Part shown: positions 5,720 to 6,898 of the stretch, piece by piece | Numbering within the stretch: position 1 is the first letter of the stretch | Layout: every line of letters starts with the position of its first letter | Assembly: GCA_030830765.1 (NCBI GenBank) | Contig: JAURMJ010000009.1 | Coordinates: 1-6,898, forward strand | Length of the DNA: 6,898 nucleotides | Reading direction: 5' to 3' | DNA from: Quisquiliibacterium sp. | Lineage (GTDB): Bacteria > Pseudomonadota > Gammaproteobacteria > Burkholderiales > Burkholderiaceae_E | Notes under the pieces: generated by a model | The model's database searches: none | What the model saw: the letters and a program-made list of their open reading frames with translations, nothing else | What the model was told of the DNA's origin: nothing | Made by a program: the position numbers and the translations under genes

Positions 5720-6808
5720 TTGAGCAAGATCGATTCGATTGTCACCCGGACCTACCGCATCCCGCTTCCGGTTGCACTGTCTGACAGTACGCACGGCGAT
5801 ATGACTCATTTTGAGCTGGTCTGCGTGCAGGTTCGCGATAACGACGGCTGTGAGGGTCTTGGCTATACCTACACGGTCGGCGCTGGTGGACTTGCCGTTC
5901 ATACGCTGGTCGACCGTTACTTGCAGCCGATGCTGATTGGGCAGGACCCGACACGCATCGAGGCACTTTGGCAGCAGATGTGGTGGGCCCTGCATTATGG
6001 TGGGCGTGGCGGACAGACGGTGTTGGCGATTTCCGCAGTGGATATCGCGCTCTGGGATCTGGCTGGCAAAAGGGCCAAGATGCCCCTGTGGCAGCTGCTC
6101 GGCGGGTTCGATCCGCGTGTGCCCTGCTATGCGGGGGGGATTGATCTGCAGTTCCCACTGCCCCAGCTGCTTGAACAGGCCGATGGTTTTCGACAGGCCG
6201 GTTTTCGTGCAATCAAGATGAAGGTCGGACGTGACCATCTTCGTGAAGATGTGGAGCGGGTCCAAGCGATGCGAGAGCATCTGGGGGCAGACTTTCCGCT
6301 GATGGCCGATGCAAACATGCGCTGGAGCGTGGATCAGGCAATTCGCGCGGCGCGTGCGCTTTCCGAATTTGGTCTGGTCTGGCTGGAAGAGCCGACCATT
6401 CCCGACGATGTGGCTGGTCACGCGCGGATCGTTGAGCAGACTGGACACCCGATCGCTGCCGGCGAGAATCTGCACACGCTTTACGAATTCAAGCAGCTGA
6501 TTGCTGCCGGTGGCGTGACGTTTCCGGAGCCTGATGTCAGCAATTGCGGGGGCGTCAGCGTGTTCATGAAGGTCTGTCGTCTGGCCGAGGCTTTCAACCT
6601 GCCGGTCACCTCGCATGGTGTCCATGATCTGACCGTCGGATTGCTGGCTGCAGCGCCGAACCGGTCCTATCTGGAAGCGCACGGCTTCGGACTTGATCGT
6701 TTTCTGCAGGAGCCGATGCCTATCATCGATGGCAATGCCGTGGCATCGAATCGGCCAGGGCATGGCGTTGATCTGCTCTGGGATCGCCTGGCTGAGCATT
6801 CAATCTGA
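5720..6808 (+). CDS. Mandelate racemase/muconate lactonizing enzyme family protein (enolase superfamily, MR subgroup)
   Basis: A 362-residue enolase-superfamily enzyme. The N-terminal alpha+beta capping domain covers about 1-115 and includes the GLGYTYTVGAGG loop (46-57). A beta/alpha barrel follows. Catalytic residues are complete: KMK at 166-168 (two lysines), metal ligands D197 (MADANMRW), E223 (WLEEPT) and E249 (AAGEN), D272 paired with H299 (TSHGVHD), and E319 (YLEAHG). Each equals the recalled Pseudomonas mandelate racemase residue (K164, K166, D195, E221, E247, D270, H297, E317) plus 2. Enzymes of this subgroup use Mg to remove the alpha proton of a carboxylate, then racemise it or dehydrate it; acid-sugar dehydratases such as L-talarate/galactarate dehydratase share this set. 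The capping loop, which sets specificity, does not let me name the substrate. Cytosolic, with no signal peptide. TTG start chosen for AAGGAG 7 nt upstream. Divergent from the dioxygenase, without visible transporter or regulator partners. Confidence 0.92.
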   Translation: MSKIDSIVTRTYRIPLPVALSDSTHGDMTHFELVCVQVRDNDGCEGLGYTYTVGAGGLAVHTLVDRYLQPMLIGQDPTRIEALWQQMWWALHYGGRGGQTVLAISAVDIALWDLAGKRAKMPLWQLLGGFDPRVPCYAGGIDLQFPLPQLLEQADGFRQAGFRAIKMKVGRDHLREDVERVQAMREHLGADFPLMADANMRWSVDQAIRAARALSEFGLVWLEEPTIPDDVAGHARIVEQTGHPIAAGENLHTLYEFKQLIAAGGVTFPEPDVSNCGGVSVFMKVCRLAEAFNLPVTSHGVHDLTVGLLAAAPNRSYLEAHGFGLDRFLQEPMPIIDGNAVASNRPGHGVDLLWDRLAEHSI

Positions 6809-6829
6809 ATGGAAGGATGCGATGATTTC

Positions 6830-6849
6830 GCGGCCAGCCTCCTGGCCGC
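6830..6849. terminator. GC hairpin downstream of the enolase-family gene, possible terminator
   Basis: GCGGCCAG (6830-6837) and CTGGCCGC (6842-6849) form a perfect 8-bp stem with a 4-nt loop (CCTC), 21 nt after the TGA of the enolase-family gene. No T run follows on either strand, so an intrinsic terminator is only possible. The stretch may instead be coding sequence of a gene cut off by the window edge. Confidence 0.3.
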
Positions 6850-6898
6850 TAGGATGGCGTCTTCACGCCCAATGCAGCAACGACTGCAACCCGGTGTA

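Noticed and set aside
5705..6799. 364-codon minus-strand open frame opposite the enolase-family gene
   Set aside because: It mirrors the plus-strand gene, which has a full set of catalytic motifs. The antisense product shows no domain; GC-rich codon bias makes such frames common.

Overview
The window is GC-rich, densely coding chromosomal DNA of ordinary bacterial type. The translated proteins most resemble those of Pseudomonadota. The cyclopropane synthase follows the E. coli enzyme almost motif for motif, and the SDR, Nudix and MBL proteins have a beta-/gammaproteobacterial flavour. I would guess a betaproteobacterium (Burkholderiales-like), but the sequence alone does not prove this. There are no rRNA or tRNA genes, CRISPR arrays, insertion sequences, phage genes or long repeats.

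Layout. (1) 2-649, plus strand: the last 215 codons of a short-chain dehydrogenase whose N-terminal nucleotide-binding motif lies before the window. (2) 850-2714, minus strand: a two-gene unit, a Nudix hydrolase of the NUDT19-like type (long insert inside the Nudix box) followed 23 nt later by an MBL-fold metallo-hydrolase. A strong GC-rich hairpin at 796-831 sits between this unit and the convergent SDR gene. (3) 2944-4119, plus strand: cyclopropane-fatty-acyl-phospholipid synthase (cfa), divergent from the Nudix gene, with a candidate sigma70 promoter and a leader of about 100 nt. (4) 4262-5395, minus strand: 4-hydroxyphenylpyruvate dioxygenase, convergent with cfa. (5) 5720-6808, plus strand: an enolase-superfamily enzyme of the mandelate racemase subgroup, divergent from the dioxygenase across a 324-bp gap. 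The final 90 bases hold a GC hairpin and perhaps the start of another gene.

How the genes relate. The Nudix/MBL pair looks like one transcription unit, probably for cleaving a metabolite or CoA-type compound, substrate unknown. cfa modifies membrane phospholipids. The dioxygenase makes homogentisate from the tyrosine-derived keto acid. The enolase-superfamily enzyme has a full mandelate-racemase-type catalytic set and probably acts on a hydroxy or sugar acid. Nothing shows that these units form one pathway; the window reads as a mosaic of housekeeping and catabolic genes. Three of the five complete genes (cfa, dioxygenase, enolase-family gene) appear to start at TTG or GTG codons placed 5-7 nt after a strong Shine-Dalgarno sequence, so ATG-based start calls would be wrong. 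I found no evidence for a new multi-gene system. The least explained places are the intergenic DNA upstream of the dioxygenase and the last 90 bases.
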